A DNA stretch of 64,000 nucleotides, taken from CAZMNY01 sp964567745 (GTDB taxonomy: Bacteria > Planctomycetota > Planctomycetia > Pirellulales > Pirellulaceae). Numbering within the stretch: the first letter of the stretch is position 1; each line of letters starts with the position of its first letter. Under the pieces are notes generated by a model that was given only the letters and a program-made list of their open reading frames with translations, ran no database searches and had not been told where the DNA came from. Both the position numbers and the translations under genes were made by a program. Shown piece after piece: positions 52,861-62,550 of the stretch. The DNA lies in contig CAZMNY010000006.1 of assembly GCA_964567745.1 (NCBI GenBank), positions 1-64,000 on the forward strand. The letters run 5' to 3'.

Positions 52861-55370
52861 GCAAGGCCCGATGTGTTTTGGCGTTAGTCCTATCCTGCGG
52901 CCTGTTGTCAGTAGCAAACGGCGAAACTTACACGCCGGGTCAGGGAGTCAGCAAAAATTTCACTGGCTTCGCCAAAGAGTTTATTGCTAACCACTGCTTG
53001 GATTGTCATGGCGGCACGGATCCGGAAGGCAACTTGTCCCTTCATGATTTGGGACCCGTCGACGATCTCAACGCCGGTACATGGCGAAGCATATGGGCTC
53101 AAGTCACTCTAAGGGAAATGCCGCCCAGCGACATGACTCAGCCGAAGGCCGTCGAACGCCTGAAGTTTTCCGATGGGATCGTCGGTCAGCTTACACGAGT
53201 CATGCAAGACAAAGGCGGTTTCCGCGCGCTTGTCGACGCGAACAAAGGCAACTTCGTCGACCACGAACTGCTATTCGGACCGCTCCCGAAAGGCATCAAA
53301 CTCACGCCAACCTCCTCCCCTGCTCGCATCTGGCGAGTGACCCCTCAGGAACACATCACGCGACTGAATGAGTTGATCAACACTGAACCGGCGTTCAATC
53401 CAGACAAGCCGGGCCTGCGCACTCGGGGCGATGTCGTTCCCACCAACCACGGCGGCGAGCTCAAACTCTATTTCGGCGCCGATCGCATTATCAAGTGGCA
53501 AGGCGGAACTGTGGCCTACGCCACCGCGGTCAAGAGCGTGCCGGCCGTCCTGTCGTCTGCGAGAAATCACGGACTCGAGAACTACCCCGAGCTGTACACG
53601 GTCAACAGCGCCGAAGCGACTCAAATAATGGGTGTTGCCGAGGACATCATTCGCTACATGGCTTATGGCCCGCTTAGCATCGCCAAGCCGTATCAAATTA
53701 CGGACGATCCCGGTTCCATCGCGGACAAGATGAAGGGCGATATTCGCGGCCTGCCAACCAGCCTGGTGTACAGCACGAAAGTCACACGTGAGTTGACGCC
53801 GGTCTATGACCTTATGAAAGAAGAGGGAGTCACTGACGAGCGATTGCGTTCGGCGGTCGACTATCTGTTCGAGGCTTTGACATTCCGTCAGCCGAGCAAG
53901 AGAGAGTCGGACGAGTATCTTGCGATCGTCAAGCAGTCTGTCGAGAAACTCGGTAAGGAAGACGGCGCAATCCTCGGTCTCTCGTCCATCTTCCTCGACC
54001 GCGACGCGCTCTTCCGACCTGAACTTGTCTCGAGCGGCAAGCCAGATCGCCACGGGCGAGTCATGCTGCGGGATTGGGAACTGGGCCTCGCCGTCAATCA
54101 CGCTCTGCGATATATCAAGCCGGACGACGCGTTGCGAAAGGCAATTGTTGCAGGACGAATGCGGACCAAGGCCGACGTCAAACGAGAAGTCGAACGCATG
54201 TTGGCCGACGACTCTGTCCGCAAGCCGCGCGTCCTGCGATTCTTCCGAGACTATTTTGACTACGACCTGGGCGGGTACATCTGCAAGGATTCGAAAGCGC
54301 TCGCAGAAACAGGCGCGAGCACGAGAGGACAGTCCTACTACCGCGCCATGTTTGACGCCACGGCGAGCACTGATCGCCTGATCGAACTCATCCTGGAAGA
54401 AGATAAGGATGTGCTCAAGCAGTTGCTGACGACGGACAAGGTCGTGGCCACAAAAGCCGACAACGTCTATTTCGGCACGAAGCGATCTAAGGAAGAGAGA
54501 GCGGCGTCAGTCGCTGCGGCCAAAAGAGAGGCGGCCGAGTTGGCGAAGAAGGAAGCGGCGGAACGCGAGGCATGGTTGAAAGCGAACCCGGGAAAGAAGC
54601 CGCCGAAGGTCAAGAAGAAACGAAATCGAGCCAAGAACGTCAATCACAACGTCTCGCCGGCGGATTTGAGGGGTCCGAAAGTCTATGCTCGCGTCAGTCG
54701 GCGCAGCTTTGGCAACGGCTCGATGAAACCGGATCGCTTTCTGGCCAAAGCGCCCGAAGGACAACGGATGGGCATTCTGACTCATCCGAGTTGGCTCGTG
54801 TCGCATTCGGACGCCATGGACAACCACGCCATCCTTCGCGGGAAGTGGATTCGCGAACGACTGCTCGGCGGCGGCATTCCCGATGTCCCGATTACCGTCG
54901 ACGCGATGCTCCCAGACGAACCGCACAACACCTTGCGCGAACGCATGCGAGTTACCAAGGAAAACTACTGCTGGACCTGTCACCAGAAGATGGATCCGCT
55001 CGGGCTGCCATTTGAGATGTACAACCACGCCGGTCTGTTTCGGAAAACGGAACTCGACAAACCGGTCGACACTAGCGGCGAGATCATTAATTCCGGCGAC
55101 CCTTCGCTTGACGGCAAAGTTGATAACGCTCTCGAGATGATTCAGAAGCTCGCGGAAAGCAAACGGGCCGAACAAGTCTTTGTCCGGCACGCATTCCGAT
55201 TCTGGATGGGTCGCAACGAGACAGTCAACGACGGGCCGGTCCTTCAAGAAGCATATCGCGCTTACAAAGATGGCGGCGGCAGCATGAAAGCGCTGATCGT
55301 CTCACTGCTCACCTCAGACGCGTTCCTCTATCGCACAAAAAACACGCCCGCGTTGGCGGAAGCGAACTGA
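52857..55370 (+). CDS. DUF1592/DUF1588/DUF1585-type cytochrome protein, secreted
   Basis: 837 residues with a signal peptide (1-22). An N-terminal haem site C47-L-D-C-H51 (PSCyt-like) is followed by LSLHDLGPVDDL and the LREMPPSDMTQP segment. The middle holds RVTPQEHITRLNELI (DUF1587-like) and YLFEALTFRQPSKRESDEYL. Then come LRFFRDYFDYD (DUF1592), GILTHPSWLVSHSDAMDNHA ILRGKWIRERLLGG (DUF1588), a second haem motif CWTCH near 705, and FRFWMGRNE with SLLTSDAFLYR (DUF1585). A Lys/Glu/Ala-rich coil at about 543-595 separates the halves. Coupled to the DUF1552 gene. Confidence 0.93.
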   Translation: MSKARCVLALVLSCGLLSVANGETYTPGQGVSKNFTGFAKEFIANHCLDCHGGTDPEGNLSLHDLGPVDDLNAGTWRSIWAQVTLREMPPSDMTQPKAVERLKFSDGIVGQLTRVMQDKGGFRALVDANKGNFVDHELLFGPLPKGIKLTPTSSPARIWRVTPQEHITRLNELINTEPAFNPDKPGLRTRGDVVPTNHGGELKLYFGADRIIKWQGGTVAYATAVKSVPAVLSSARNHGLENYPELYTVNSAEATQIMGVAEDIIRYMAYGPLSIAKPYQITDDPGSIADKMKGDIRGLPTSLVYSTKVTRELTPVYDLMKEEGVTDERLRSAVDYLFEALTFRQPSKRESDEYLAIVKQSVEKLGKEDGAILGLSSIFLDRDALFRPELVSSGKPDRHGRVMLRDWELGLAVNHALRYIKPDDALRKAIVAGRMRTKADVKREVERMLADDSVRKPRVLRFFRDYFDYDLGGYICKDSKALAETGASTRGQSYYRAMFDATASTDRLIELILEEDKDVLKQLLTTDKVVATKADNVYFGTKRSKEERAASVAAAKREAAELAKKEAAEREAWLKANPGKKPPKVKKKRNRAKNVNHNVSPADLRGPKVYARVSRRSFGNGSMKPDRFLAKAPEGQRMGILTHPSWLVSHSDAMDNHAILRGKWIRERLLGGGIPDVPITVDAMLPDEPHNTLRERMRVTKENYCWTCHQKMDPLGLPFEMYNHAGLFRKTELDKPVDTSGEIINSGDPSLDGKVDNALEMIQKLAESKRAEQVFVRHAFRFWMGRNETVNDGPVLQEAYRAYKDGGGSMKALIVSLLTSDAFLYRTKNTPALAEAN

Positions 55371-55426
55371 GGCGAGCGCCTTGGCGCCAATATCGTGGTA
55401 GCTTCGCTCGCCAAGCGAGCATGGAA

Positions 55427-56941
55427 TTACTTCTTCGCGCGTCGGCTGCGTTTGGGATTTTCTCGACCGCCGAAGTATTTGTCGCGAATCCACTTGGGCT
55501 GCCAGACGTCGAGGACTCGCTCGGCGTTGTCGTATTGCGGCTCCTTCGGCTCTGGATTTTCGATCGTTAGCGGGTTCGGGTCACCCAGCCGTTTTCGCCA
55601 GGAGCTCATTAGTCCCTGCATGCGGTCGACGTCCGCCTCGTGTGCTGGGTCATTGGCGAGGTTGTTCATTTCGTGAGGATCGGCTGACAAGTCGAACAGC
55701 AGTTTGTGATTGATTCGCGGGTAGACATGCAGCTTCCATTTGCCGTCTCGCACTGCGCGTTGCGTGTTCTGAAATGGAAGGAACAGAGATGAGCGGACGC
55801 TTGCGGCTTTGCCGTTCATGATCGGCGCGAGACTAAGCGAGTCGACGCCGCCGGGTCTTTCGAGCTCGGCCAAGTCGCAGATCGTTGCATAGAGATCGTG
55901 GATGTAGGTTAGCGAATCGTTCGACTCGCCTTTAGGAACGCCAGGACCTCGTAGGATCAGCGGGCATCGCATGCTCTGCTCATAGATGTTCTGCTTGCCG
56001 AGCAGCCCATGGCTCCCCATCGCCAAGCCATGGTCCGCTGTGTAGATGACAATGGTGTTGTCTGCGTGCGGGCTTGTCTTAAGCGCCTTGAGGACTCGTC
56101 CGACCTGTTCATCGAGATGAGTCACTAGCCCGTAGTACTCGCAGAGCTGATCGCTGATAACTTCCTTTGTTCTGGGCCACGGCGCGAGGCTTTCGTCTCG
56201 TCCCGACGTGGCTTGAGGACCGTTTCTAAACGGGTGCTTAGGCAGATAATTCGGCGGGAGCGGCGGGCGATCGTTGTAATACACCTCTCGATACTTCTGC
56301 GGCGGATTGCGCGGATCGTGCGGTGCCATGAACGCCACGTAGAGGAAAAACGGCTGATCGTCTTCGGCTGTCTGAATGAACTTCACGGCCTCATTAGCGA
56401 AGACCGTGCTGGAGAACCCGCCGGCATCTCGCTTCGGACTGAGTTCGCCGTTCGCCAGATCCTGCACCGTAAAGTCGGCGTGGTTCGCCATGCCACCCAT
56501 GTAAACCGAGCGACCATTCTTGAACGACTTGTCGAGAGTCCGGCGCCCGTTGTGCCACTTGCCAATGATGAACGAGTTGTAATTCCCTTTGTCCGTGAGC
56601 AGCGACGGCAACGTGGTCGCATCGCCCCAGTTGGTCGCTGGTTTATTCGACGGGAGGTTCATCCAGTGCCGACCAGTCATAAGCATCGACCGGCTGGCGA
56701 CACAAACCGCGCCGCTGAATGATCCGGCACAGTAGTTCCGTCGGAAGCTAAATCCCTCTTTAGCAAGTTGGTCGAGGTTGGGCGTCCGAATGTGCCGATT
56801 GCCGTGAGCACCGATCGTGTCGGCTCTCTGATCGTCGGCGAACAGAAAGACAATGTTGGGACGGCCATTGCGCTCTGCGGAATTCGAGATTCCAGTAAGT
56901 GATGCGAGCAGCGACAGGGCCAATATGAAAGGTCTCAACAT
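55427..56941 (-). CDS. Secreted sulfatase with CVASR active-site motif
   Basis: 504 residues, ATG 56941, signal peptide 1-22. Metal pair in VFLFADDQRADTIGAHGN (Asp36-Asp37), formylglycine site C80-V-A-S-R84 followed by SMLMTGRHWM, FIIGKWHNG, IVIYTADHGLAMGSHGLLGK and LLFDLSADPHEMNNLANDP. The HGLAMGSHGLLGKQN loop is typical of choline-sulfatase/iduronate-sulfatase relatives. Basic tail (RRAKK). Follows the second sulfatase gene (stop at 57041) by about 100 bp on the same strand. Confidence 0.92.
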   Translation of the reverse strand: MLRPFILALSLLASLTGISNSAERNGRPNIVFLFADDQRADTIGAHGNRHIRTPNLDQLAKEGFSFRRNYCAGSFSGAVCVASRSMLMTGRHWMNLPSNKPATNWGDATTLPSLLTDKGNYNSFIIGKWHNGRRTLDKSFKNGRSVYMGGMANHADFTVQDLANGELSPKRDAGGFSSTVFANEAVKFIQTAEDDQPFFLYVAFMAPHDPRNPPQKYREVYYNDRPPLPPNYLPKHPFRNGPQATSGRDESLAPWPRTKEVISDQLCEYYGLVTHLDEQVGRVLKALKTSPHADNTIVIYTADHGLAMGSHGLLGKQNIYEQSMRCPLILRGPGVPKGESNDSLTYIHDLYATICDLAELERPGGVDSLSLAPIMNGKAASVRSSLFLPFQNTQRAVRDGKWKLHVYPRINHKLLFDLSADPHEMNNLANDPAHEADVDRMQGLMSSWRKRLGDPNPLTIENPEPKEPQYDNAERVLDVWQPKWIRDKYFGGRENPKRSRRAKK

Positions 56942-57040
56942 TGTATGGCTAGTCCTAATGTTCTCGGTGGCGCGGTTCACGGAAATCCAGTCGTGGCTGT
57001 AACGAACTTGGCGTCTCTGCGACGGAACGAACTACGGAGG

Positions 57041-58609
57041 TTACTTGATCTTTTTTTGGAGAGGCTCGTCGACGATAAACGCTTCTGGGAAGTCGGCTGC
57101 TTTCACTCCATTGCGATTCCTCAGGCGCTTGTTTTGCTGCCGCCCTCGAGGAGGATTCAATGGAATCGACATGCCACCCAGTTCGTCCATCATTGCGTAA
57201 AGACGACCCTGCATCTGTCTCCTCGTCTGCTCGAAGGCAGGATTGTGGATCAAGTTGTTCTGCTCCGCCGGATCGGCCTTAATGTCAAACAACTCGTCCG
57301 AGTCCCAGACTCCGTAGTAGGTCGTGAATTTGTATTTGTCGCCTCGAAGCGAAAAATGGGTCGGAGTGTGCGGGTAGTTCTGCTCCCAGTAATAGACGTA
57401 AAGAAAGCAGTCCCGCCAAGGAATCGACCGACCTTGGGCCAGCGGAAGGAAACTGCTCCCATCCATGTGCGGCGGCGTCTGCAGTCCCATCGCTTCGAGC
57501 ACGGTGGGTGCGATATCAATGTTGGCGACGACTTGCTCCAAGACTGTGCCGCCTTTGATGATCGACGGGCACTGCATGAGCATCGGAACTCGGCTCGAAG
57601 TTTCATACGCAACGCGTTTGTCAATCAAGCCGTGTTCGCCGAACATGTAGCCGTTGTCGCCCATATAAATTACGAGCGTGTCATCGTAGACGCCCATCTT
57701 CTTCAACTGGTCCATCACCGCGCCGATGCTGTCGTCGACCGAGCGAAGAGCCTCGCAGTAGCTTTTGTAGAACGTCTCGACGCTATGTCCCGAGTGCAGT
57801 GGGAAGTCCATGCCGTGCCAGCTGTTGCGTTGGTCGAGCAACCACCGAGGCCGGTTGAGAAGATTCTTGCTATGCAATTTGCTTGACGCCGGAAGCTCAA
57901 ACGGATACTCCGTCAGCGTGCCCTTGTATTTGGGCTCAGGTGTAAACGGACCATGCACGGCTTTGTGAGAGAGATAGAGGAAGAAGGGCTTTTCCCGATC
58001 GGTCTGATCCTCAAGAAACTCGATGGCGCGACGCGTTAAGAGCGACGTGATGTAGCCGTCCTGCGGGACTCGCTTGCCGTTATCATTAATTGTGTACCGA
58101 TCGTTCGGCGGATAGTACTTCCCTTGCCCTTTGAAGCTGACCCAGTAGTCAAAGCCAGGTCGAGGCTCATCGCTGGACGACCCCATGTGCCACTTGCCGA
58201 TGAATCCGGTCATGTATCCAGCCTTCTGCAGATACTGCGGAAAGAAGAGAGTGCCCTTGGGCACGGGACGCTGGTTGTCGATCACTCGGTGGCGAAACGT
58301 GTACAACCCTGTCAAGATCGACGCGCGGCTCGGCGAGCAAAGCGAAGTAGTGACGAATGCGTTCTTGAGGTGCATACCATTCTTGGCCATCGCATCCATA
58401 TGCGGAGTCTTCGCAAACGCGTGCCCCATAAAACTCATCGCATCGTAGCGATGATCATCCGAAAGAATGAAGACCACGTTGCGAGGCTTGGCACCCTCGA
58501 TCTCGTTCAACACAATCGACTGCGGAACCGGAACAACCTCCGCCGCAGCTGGAGCAGCCAGCGCCACAACAACTGCGAAGGCGACGGACGACATCGTGAT
58601 TTTTTTCAT
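57041..58609 (-). CDS. Secreted sulfatase (CSPSR)
   Basis: 522 residues from ATG 58609 with a signal peptide (TMSSVAFAVVVALAAPAAAE). Metal pair in FILSDDHRYDAMSFMGH (Asp51-Asp52), canonical C91-S-P-S-R95 with ASILTGLYTFRH, GKWHMGSSSD, VIYMGDNGYMFGEHGLIDKR and DELFDIKADPAEQNNLI. The latter two are hallmarks of the N-acetylglucosamine-6-sulfatase/heparan-sulfatase-like group. Likely co-transcribed with the CVASR sulfatase downstream. Confidence 0.93.
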   Translation of the reverse strand: MKKITMSSVAFAVVVALAAPAAAEVVPVPQSIVLNEIEGAKPRNVVFILSDDHRYDAMSFMGHAFAKTPHMDAMAKNGMHLKNAFVTTSLCSPSRASILTGLYTFRHRVIDNQRPVPKGTLFFPQYLQKAGYMTGFIGKWHMGSSSDEPRPGFDYWVSFKGQGKYYPPNDRYTINDNGKRVPQDGYITSLLTRRAIEFLEDQTDREKPFFLYLSHKAVHGPFTPEPKYKGTLTEYPFELPASSKLHSKNLLNRPRWLLDQRNSWHGMDFPLHSGHSVETFYKSYCEALRSVDDSIGAVMDQLKKMGVYDDTLVIYMGDNGYMFGEHGLIDKRVAYETSSRVPMLMQCPSIIKGGTVLEQVVANIDIAPTVLEAMGLQTPPHMDGSSFLPLAQGRSIPWRDCFLYVYYWEQNYPHTPTHFSLRGDKYKFTTYYGVWDSDELFDIKADPAEQNNLIHNPAFEQTRRQMQGRLYAMMDELGGMSIPLNPPRGRQQNKRLRNRNGVKAADFPEAFIVDEPLQKKIK

Positions 58610-58709
58610 CAGCAAAACTCGTTGGAATGGTGTGGCGAAACGTCGCGGCGAACGAGCATTGGGCATTGCGACACTATTGCAAGCGTTCGCTCATCTTGTT
58701 GATCCTGTG

Positions 58710-58746
58710 AATCCTGTCCAGAACCTGTCGTAGTTTAGACAGGATT
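58710..58746. repeat. Hairpin AATCCTGTC/GACAGGATT
   Basis: Perfect 9-bp arms (58710-58718 and 58738-58746) around a 19-base spacer that repeats part of the arm (AACCTGTC). Further CAGGAT words follow at about 58758. It lies in the divergent gap between the CSPSR sulfatase and the DUF1553 gene. Words of this kind recur between genes in many bacteria. Confidence 0.5.
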
Positions 58747-58945
58747 GAGATGATTTTCAGGATGAAGGAGGCGACACGTGTTGGCGTACTTGCTCGCTTG
58801 GTGAAGGTGAATTGTCGCTGCTGTTCCACAAAAGCCGATTCGAAAATCACCCTCGACATGCCAACGGCTGAGGCCATAATCGGATAATATACAGGCTAAT
58901 TGGAGTTAAGGCGGATGCCGCAGTATGTACGGATAAAAAGACGTG

Positions 58946-61900
58946 ATGAAAGACTCCCGACCATTCGTGATTCTCTTGGCGGCCGTTCTAGCGGCTAGCT
59001 CCCTAAGCCTCTCGGCGCGCGCTGACGAGCCGAAGGCGAAGCAAGTTGAATTCTTCGAAAAAGAAGTGCGGCCGCTTTTGGCGAAGCACTGTTATCAGTG
59101 CCACGGTGCCAACGCCAAGCGTGTTGAGGCGAAGCTCTTGCTCGACAGCCGAAAGGCTCAGCTGCGCGGCGGCGATTCCGGCGCAGCCATCGTCCCTGGG
59201 AAATCGGACGAGAGTCTGCTGATCGACGCGGTGCGATATGAGTCGTTGGAGATGCCTCCCAAGGGCAAGTTGCCTGAGCGAGAGATTGCGAAACTCGTTC
59301 GCTGGATCGACATGGGCGCGCCTTGGCCAAAGGAAGCGGTGCCGGCCACAGTCGCGGACCAAAATAAATTCGACTTGCAGAAGCGGATTGAGGAGTTCTG
59401 GATTTGGCAACCGGTCGCCGGCGAAACTCCGCCCGCGGTCAAAGATACTTCATGGCCTCGCAATGACATTGACCGACACATACTGGCGAAGATTGAAAAG
59501 GCGGGACTGAAGCCTTCAAGCGACGCCGATCGAACGGCGCTCCTGCGTCGACTCTATTTTGACCTGAACGGACTGCCTCCAACCCCGGACGAAGTGAAAG
59601 CGTTTATCGCCGACGACGACGCGGGAGCTATCGAGCGAGTCGTTGATCGGCTTCTCGATTCGCCTCATTTTGGAGAACGCTGGGGGCGGTATTGGCTCGA
59701 CCTCGTGCGCTATGCCGAGTCGCGTGGGCACGAATTTGATAACGACACGCCGAACAGCTTTCAATATCGCGACTATGTGATTCGCGCCTTGAATGCGGAC
59801 GTGCCCTACGACCAATTCGTTCGAGAACATATCGCAGGCGACTTGCTACAGAAGCCGAGACTTCATCCAACTCGCAAGTTTAACGAATCCGTGCTGGGCA
59901 CCGGCTTCTGGTTTCTAGGAGAATGGGTGCACTCGCCTGTCGATATCCGCAAGGACGAATCGGACCGCTTTGACAATATGCTCGACGTGATGTCGAAGAC
60001 GTTTCTCGGCGTCACAGTTGCCTGCGCCAGGTGTCACGATCACAAGTTCGACGCAATCTCGACGGCCGACTATTACTCGTTGTCCGGATTCTTGCAGAGC
60101 AGCGATTATCGACAGGTTCGTTTTGAGTCGATGGAGCAGAACCGTCGCGTTGCGGAACAGCTTGCACGCGTCGACGCGAAATACCAGCGACTGATTGCGG
60201 AGCTGCTCGACAGGCAGGGCATCCGGCCGCCGACTCAGACTAGCAACGTTGATGACTCGGCCATTGTCGTTGATTTCGGAAACATGCCGCGGCGCCAGTT
60301 TCGTCAGGATGGATTCATCTTCGGCCGTACGCCTCGGCGTGAAGGTCGAGCGTACTTGAATGATGGTTCGATCCCAACCGTCAGTGTCGCTCGGTTTGGC
60401 GCGGCGGTCAGCGATTCAATCTGGTCTGGTCTGCAGTCCATAACCGAAGGGCAAGTTAGAAATAGCAGCGCGCTAGCCAAGCTGCCGAAAAGCGGTCGGA
60501 CTCTTCGCTCACCAACCTTTGAGCTGAAGGATGGCAAAGTTCACTGTCTCGTCGATGGCGCCGGACATGTCGTCGCCTGTGTCGATTCCCATCGACTCAT
60601 CGCCGGGCCGCTTCACGGTCAGACAATCAGACCGATCAAGGCCGGCCAGCGGTGGGTCTCGCTCGACCTGACTCGCTACATCGGCCATCGCCTCCATCTT
60701 GAGTTTGTTCCGGCGGCGAATAGTCCGTTGTCGGTCCGCATGGTGACGCAGGGACTCGACGCCAAAGCAATTGCGGATCTCGACCGGCGTCTGACCGAGT
60801 CCGACCAGCAATTCGAGCAGTACGCCCAAGCCGCGGAAGCGATCCTGAACGGCGGCGGAGAAATTGAAGAGCGTGTGTTTGCTGACTTTGAATCTGGGAC
60901 ATACGACGACTGGTCCACGACGGGCGACGCCTTCGGAAAGATCCCGCAGACGCTCGAGACGATCGCCGACTACCAAGGCCGCATCAATGGTCGCGGGAAG
61001 TACTTCGTCAATTCCCACAATATTCGACCCGGTGGAGATGTTCGTCGCGGCGACAGCTTGACGGGAACGCTGACATCCTCCGAGTTCATGATCGAATTCG
61101 ACGCGATTGAGTTCCTCGCTGGTGGCGGAGCTCATAAAGGGGCAACGTGCGTCAATCTGATTGTTGATGGCAAGGTCGTGCGGACCGCAACAGGTCGAAG
61201 CAATAATCAAATGTCGATCAACACGTGGGATGTTCGCGCCCTTGCCGGAAAGAAGGCAAAGATTCAAGTTGTTGATAATCACAAAACGGGCTGGGGCAAC
61301 ATCGGCATCGATCACATTGTCTTTCAAAAGGCGGTCTCGGGAACGATCGGCAATTCAGCAGCGAGCGGTCTCGTTAAGGCGTGGCGGCAAGAGCGAGAGC
61401 AGCTCGGCGGTCAGATCGTCCGCAAGTCGCGAGTCGCCTTGGCCATGCTGGACGGCACGGGAGAAGACGATCGCGTGTTGATTCGCGGCGACTCGGGCAA
61501 GCCCGGCAAAATCGAACCGCGCCATTTCCTGACGGCGATCTCCGGTGACGCGCCAATGCCGATCCAATCCGGTAGCGGTCGCTTGAAACTGGCTCAGCAG
61601 ATCAACGATCCAGCAAATCCGCTCACGTCGCGAGTGATAGCCAATCGAATTTGGCACCATCTGATGGGTCGAGGAATCGTGCCGACTGTCGACGACTTTG
61701 GTTACCTCGGGCAGCGGCCATCTCATCCAGAATTGCTCGATCACTTGGCAACTCAGTTCCTTGCCCGCGGCCGCAGCATCAAACGCATGATCAAGTACAT
61801 CGTGATGTCTAGGACATATCAGACATCGAGTCATGCCGAACAGCAGGCGGTTAAGGCGGACCCGAAGAACATGCTCTGGCATCACCGACCGCCACGGCGT

Positions 61901-62458
61901 CTGCAAGGCGAGGCGATTCGCGATTCACTGTTAGCGTTGTCGGGTCGGCTAGATCGCACAGCGTTTGGGCCGCCGGTCCCGATCCACTTGACGACGTTCA
62001 TGGATGGTCGCGGCCGGCCGGGGAAGAGCGGACCGCTGGATGGGGATGGCCGGCGCTCCATTTACATTGCCGTGCGACGGAATTTCATATCGCCGTTTAT
62101 GCTTACCTTCGATACGCCAGTGCCGTTTAGCTCGATGGGTCGTCGCAATGTCTCCAATGTGCCGGCTCAGGCGCTGATCCTGCTGAACGACCCGCTCGTC
62201 GCGGAACTGTCGGCGAAGTGGGGCGAGCGAGCTGTTGCGAGCGTGCCCAATTCGGGCGCGGAGACTGTCGCCCAGCGAATCAAATGGCTGTACCTGTCTG
62301 GGTTCGGGCGAACACCGACGAAGGATGAGAGCGAGGCGGCGACGCGTTTCATCGAGTCGCAAGCCACGAAATCAGGAATCACCACGGACGACCCAAGCGT
62401 CTGGGCGAAGCTTGCCCATGTGCTGGTGAACACCAAGGAGTTTATTTTTCTCCGCTAA
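58946..62458 (+). CDS. PSCyt1/DUF1549/DUF1553 cytochrome protein, secreted
   Basis: 1170 residues with signal peptide 1-25. Haem motif C49-Y-Q-C-H53 in the PSCyt1 domain (LLAKHCYQCHGANAKR, LLLDSRKAQLRGGDSG, SLLIDAVRYESLEMPPKGKL). DUF1549 follows (LLRRLYFDLNGLPPTPDEVK, HFGERWGRYWLDLVRYAESR), with a second haem motif CARCHDHKFD near 361. An inserted beta-sandwich (about 640-800, FESGTYDDWSTTGDAFG) looks like a carbohydrate-binding module. The C-terminal DUF1553 contains RVIANRIWHHLMGRGIVPTV, RPSHPELLDHLA and ALILLNDPLV. It pairs with the DUF1501 gene 92 bp downstream, the standard planctomycete arrangement. Confidence 0.94.
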   Translation: MKDSRPFVILLAAVLAASSLSLSARADEPKAKQVEFFEKEVRPLLAKHCYQCHGANAKRVEAKLLLDSRKAQLRGGDSGAAIVPGKSDESLLIDAVRYESLEMPPKGKLPEREIAKLVRWIDMGAPWPKEAVPATVADQNKFDLQKRIEEFWIWQPVAGETPPAVKDTSWPRNDIDRHILAKIEKAGLKPSSDADRTALLRRLYFDLNGLPPTPDEVKAFIADDDAGAIERVVDRLLDSPHFGERWGRYWLDLVRYAESRGHEFDNDTPNSFQYRDYVIRALNADVPYDQFVREHIAGDLLQKPRLHPTRKFNESVLGTGFWFLGEWVHSPVDIRKDESDRFDNMLDVMSKTFLGVTVACARCHDHKFDAISTADYYSLSGFLQSSDYRQVRFESMEQNRRVAEQLARVDAKYQRLIAELLDRQGIRPPTQTSNVDDSAIVVDFGNMPRRQFRQDGFIFGRTPRREGRAYLNDGSIPTVSVARFGAAVSDSIWSGLQSITEGQVRNSSALAKLPKSGRTLRSPTFELKDGKVHCLVDGAGHVVACVDSHRLIAGPLHGQTIRPIKAGQRWVSLDLTRYIGHRLHLEFVPAANSPLSVRMVTQGLDAKAIADLDRRLTESDQQFEQYAQAAEAILNGGGEIEERVFADFESGTYDDWSTTGDAFGKIPQTLETIADYQGRINGRGKYFVNSHNIRPGGDVRRGDSLTGTLTSSEFMIEFDAIEFLAGGGAHKGATCVNLIVDGKVVRTATGRSNNQMSINTWDVRALAGKKAKIQVVDNHKTGWGNIGIDHIVFQKAVSGTIGNSAASGLVKAWRQEREQLGGQIVRKSRVALAMLDGTGEDDRVLIRGDSGKPGKIEPRHFLTAISGDAPMPIQSGSGRLKLAQQINDPANPLTSRVIANRIWHHLMGRGIVPTVDDFGYLGQRPSHPELLDHLATQFLARGRSIKRMIKYIVMSRTYQTSSHAEQQAVKADPKNMLWHHRPPRRLQGEAIRDSLLALSGRLDRTAFGPPVPIHLTTFMDGRGRPGKSGPLDGDGRRSIYIAVRRNFISPFMLTFDTPVPFSSMGRRNVSNVPAQALILLNDPLVAELSAKWGERAVASVPNSGAETVAQRIKWLYLSGFGRTPTKDESEAATRFIESQATKSGITTDDPSVWAKLAHVLVNTKEFIFLR

Positions 62459-62550
62459 CGAACGATGCGAATTAGCCACCGCCCCATTTTGAGCGACGTT
62501 AAGGAGTCGCCGCGAATGCGGCTCACGACGCACAACAAGACGAGATCACG

